From assembly GCA_000143165.1 (NCBI GenBank), contig CP002084.1, forward strand, positions 868,001-932,000: DNA of 64,000 nt, read 5' to 3'. The stretch comes from Dehalogenimonas lykanthroporepellens BL-DC-9. GTDB lineage: Bacteria; Chloroflexota; Dehalococcoidia; Dehalococcoidales; Dehalococcoidaceae. Both the position numbers and the translations under genes were made by a program. The first letter of the stretch is position 1, and the number at the start of each line of letters is the position of its first letter. Below are positions 62,310 through 64,000 of the stretch, piece by piece. A model generated the notes under the pieces. The model saw only the letters and a list, made by a program, of their open reading frames with translations. It searched no databases and was not told the origin of the DNA.

Positions 62310-64000
62310 ATGCCGATAGACATCGCCAAACTGCGAGCCGTCATCGAACTGGAAGGCCGCAAAAATTACAATGATACCGCCGTCATCGGTGGCCTTAATC
62401 GCTTTCTGGCCAACTGGGCAGAGGAAGCCGGCCGCGCTCTCACCGATCAAAATAGGCTAAACCAGCTACGTTCACATTTGGCGCGCTTCGACTACGCCGC
62501 TGTTCTGCCGGCAAAACGACCAGCGGCGCTCCAGCAACTGCTGTCGCTGGCAAACGAATTAGAAAAGCCGTCCCGCCCTGAACCTCCTCAGGCGTCAGCA
62601 CCCCCTAAGACGGACACCAAACCGGTTACCCCGGCGGTCAAAAAGCAAACCGTCACCCGTCCGATACACTCGCCTGCCTCCCTGGAACTGCCGGTCACCT
62701 CCCTGAAAGGCATCAATGACAGTACCGGAAGCCGGCTTCGTAAACTGGGCATTCACACCGTTCGGGACATGCTGTATCACTTCCCCAGCCGTCATGTAGA
62801 CTATTCCCGGACCACCCCCATCGCCGAACTATCACCCGGCCCGGAACAGACAATCGTAGCCACGGTCTGGGAGGTAAGAACGACCACCCCCGGCGGGCGG
62901 CGCTCCACCGAAGCCATAGTGGGCGATGAAACCGGCAATATCCGAGCGCTGTGGTTCAATAATCCCTATCTGACACGCCAGATTCACGCCAACGACCGGT
63001 TGGTACTCTCTGGCAAGATAGGCGTCTTCAAAAACACCCTGGTCTTTGAATCCCCGGAATGGGAAAAACTGGAAAACCGGGAGCTGGTTCACACCGGTCG
63101 TCTGGCGCCGATATATCCGCTAACCGCCGGCTTATTCCCCCGACAGATGCGCAAGCTGATGAAGGAGGTGGTGGATGGTTTCGCCCCTTCTCTGGAGGAG
63201 TACCTGCCGGAAGACATCCGCGCCCGGCGCGATCTGATAACTTTGCCGGAAGCGGTAGCTCAGGCCCATTTCCCGGATGACTACGAAGCCAAGGACGCCG
63301 CCCGCTCCCGCCTGGCCTTCGATGAACTGTTCGTTCTGCAACTGGGCGTCATGGCCCGCAAAAGGGCCTGGCGCCTTTCCCGGCCCGGCCTGCCGACGCC
63401 GACTGACCAATCACTGCTGAAACGTTTTCTGGATTCCCTGTCCTTTCAGCTGACAGCCGCCCAGCGTCGTTCTCTGAACGATATCCTGGACGATATGAGC
63501 CGGAGTGAAGCCATGAGCCGCCTGCTTCAGGGCGACGTGGGCTCCGGTAAGACAGTCGTGGCCACTGCCGCGGCGCTGATGTCGGTCGCCGCCGGTTATC
63601 AATGCGCCTTCATGGCGCCGACCGAAATACTGGCCGAACAGCACTACCGCTCGGTGACCGGCATGCTGGACATCCTGGCTTCTGACCGGCAGGAGTCAGC
63701 GGGCGTAACCTCTTTCCTGGGCATACTGCCTGACCGACCGCTGACCGTAGCCCTGCTCATCGGTGATGCCAAGGCATCCGGGAAAAAGCTCATCCGCGAC
63801 CGCATCCGCAACGGCGATATCGACCTGGTCATCGGTACTCATTCCCTGGTGCAGAAGTCGCTGAAGTTCCAGAAACTGGGACTGGCGATAATTGACGAAC
63901 AGCACCGTTTCGGCGTGGAACAACGCCAGAATCTCCGCCAGAAAGGTAATAACCCTCACCTGCTGGTGATGACGGCTACACCCATCCCCCGCACCCTGGC
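62310..64000 (+). CDS. recG: ATP-dependent DNA helicase RecG, C-terminus outside window
   Basis: 563 complete codons from ATG 62310, open at the right edge. An N-terminal extension with helical region and Pro/Ala-rich linker (about 1-125) precedes the wedge domain (SLKGINDSTGSRLRKLG near 132; HFPSRHVDYS near 158). The helicase core follows with Walker A LLQGDVGSGKTVVA (near 403), APTEILAEQHY (near 437), the DExH box IIDEQHRFGVEQRQN (near 527) and MTATPIPRTLA at the edge. RecG reverses stalled forks and branch-migrates Holliday junctions. It follows the degV remnant on the same strand. Confidence 0.95.
   Translation, partial: MPIDIAKLRAVIELEGRKNYNDTAVIGGLNRFLANWAEEAGRALTDQNRLNQLRSHLARFDYAAVLPAKRPAALQQLLSLANELEKPSRPEPPQASAPPKTDTKPVTPAVKKQTVTRPIHSPASLELPVTSLKGINDSTGSRLRKLGIHTVRDMLYHFPSRHVDYSRTTPIAELSPGPEQTIVATVWEVRTTTPGGRRSTEAIVGDETGNIRALWFNNPYLTRQIHANDRLVLSGKIGVFKNTLVFESPEWEKLENRELVHTGRLAPIYPLTAGLFPRQMRKLMKEVVDGFAPSLEEYLPEDIRARRDLITLPEAVAQAHFPDDYEAKDAARSRLAFDELFVLQLGVMARKRAWRLSRPGLPTPTDQSLLKRFLDSLSFQLTAAQRRSLNDILDDMSRSEAMSRLLQGDVGSGKTVVATAAALMSVAAGYQCAFMAPTEILAEQHYRSVTGMLDILASDRQESAGVTSFLGILPDRPLTVALLIGDAKASGKKLIRDRIRNGDIDLVIGTHSLVQKSLKFQKLGLAIIDEQHRFGVEQRQNLRQKGNNPHLLVMTATPIPRTL

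Noticed and set aside
1-64000. CRISPR arrays, tRNA or rRNA genes, insertion sequences or prophage
   Set aside because: I looked for regular repeats, cloverleaf-like intergenic stretches and transposase or integrase motifs and found none.

Overview
This 64 kb window looks like chromosomal DNA of an organohalide-respiring Dehalococcoidia, most like Dehalogenimonas; the genus is inferred. Supporting evidence is a TAT-exported reductive dehalogenase (rdhA, 26981-28375), a corrinoid-salvage amidohydrolase (cbiZ-like), a group 3b type [NiFe] hydrogenase operon, moderately high GC and dense operons. No rRNA, tRNA, CRISPR array, transposase or phage gene was seen.

Layout. 1-7.3 kb: a PAS protein cut by the left edge, a disulfide reductase, then a four-gene operon of flavoprotein reductase, intracellular GH15 glucoamylase, short-form 6-phosphogluconate dehydrogenase and glucose 1-dehydrogenase, which outlines a glucan-to-pentose oxidation route. 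7.3-9 kb: lepB-pyrE-nuclease operon. 9-11.6 kb: an AT-rich patch with a zinc-ribbon membrane protein and an HtrA protease, preceded by a perfect 18-bp hairpin. 11.6-22.8 kb: two TauE/SafE permeases flanking a DUF123 nuclease, a SIMPL lipoprotein, UvrD/PcrA helicase, B12-binding radical SAM protein, CbiZ, ADP-ribosylglycohydrolase, DUF2779 nuclease-like protein and an orphan PilT. 22.8-26.9 kb: a Yeh/OpuC-type osmoprotectant ABC transporter. 27-28.4 kb: rdhA without rdhB. 28.5-36.6 kb: pyrR-pyrB-pyrC-carA-carB-pyrK behind a PyrR-responsive leader, then an HI0933 flavoprotein, pfkA and an ornithine cyclodeaminase homologue. 40-45 kb: PAS histidine kinase plus PhoB-type regulator, facing a second kinase without its own regulator. 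45-49.3 kb: argJ-argB-argD plus an unrecognised membrane-anchored protein. 49.6-54 kb: the hydrogenase operon. 54-64 kb: a shortened UspA, a P-type ATPase, argG-argH, rpmB, a FakA/DAK2 protein, a decayed degV and recG, which runs off the right edge.

Most notable is the hydrogenase operon. Its first gene fuses a complete response-regulator receiver domain to the beta (two 4Fe-4S clusters) and gamma (FAD/NAD, 2Fe-2S) electron-transfer subunits. It is followed by the delta (small) and alpha (large) subunits in the classic sulfhydrogenase order. The large subunit stops exactly at its last nickel-ligand motif, so no C-terminal maturation peptide is encoded. A phosphorylation-controlled NAD(P)-linked hydrogenase is the inference, and the orphan kinase about 5 kb away is one possible partner.

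Other structure: the pyr leader carries a consensus PyrR-binding loop and a terminator hairpin that also covers the pyrR Shine-Dalgarno. Several monocistronic genes have a good -10 box only 6-8 nt before the start codon and no Shine-Dalgarno, which suggests leaderless transcripts. A degV pseudogene with readable ancestral sequence lies between the fakA-like gene and recG. Arginine genes are split between argJBD and argGH; pyrimidine genes are split between the main operon and pyrE, and neither pyrD nor pyrF is in the window.
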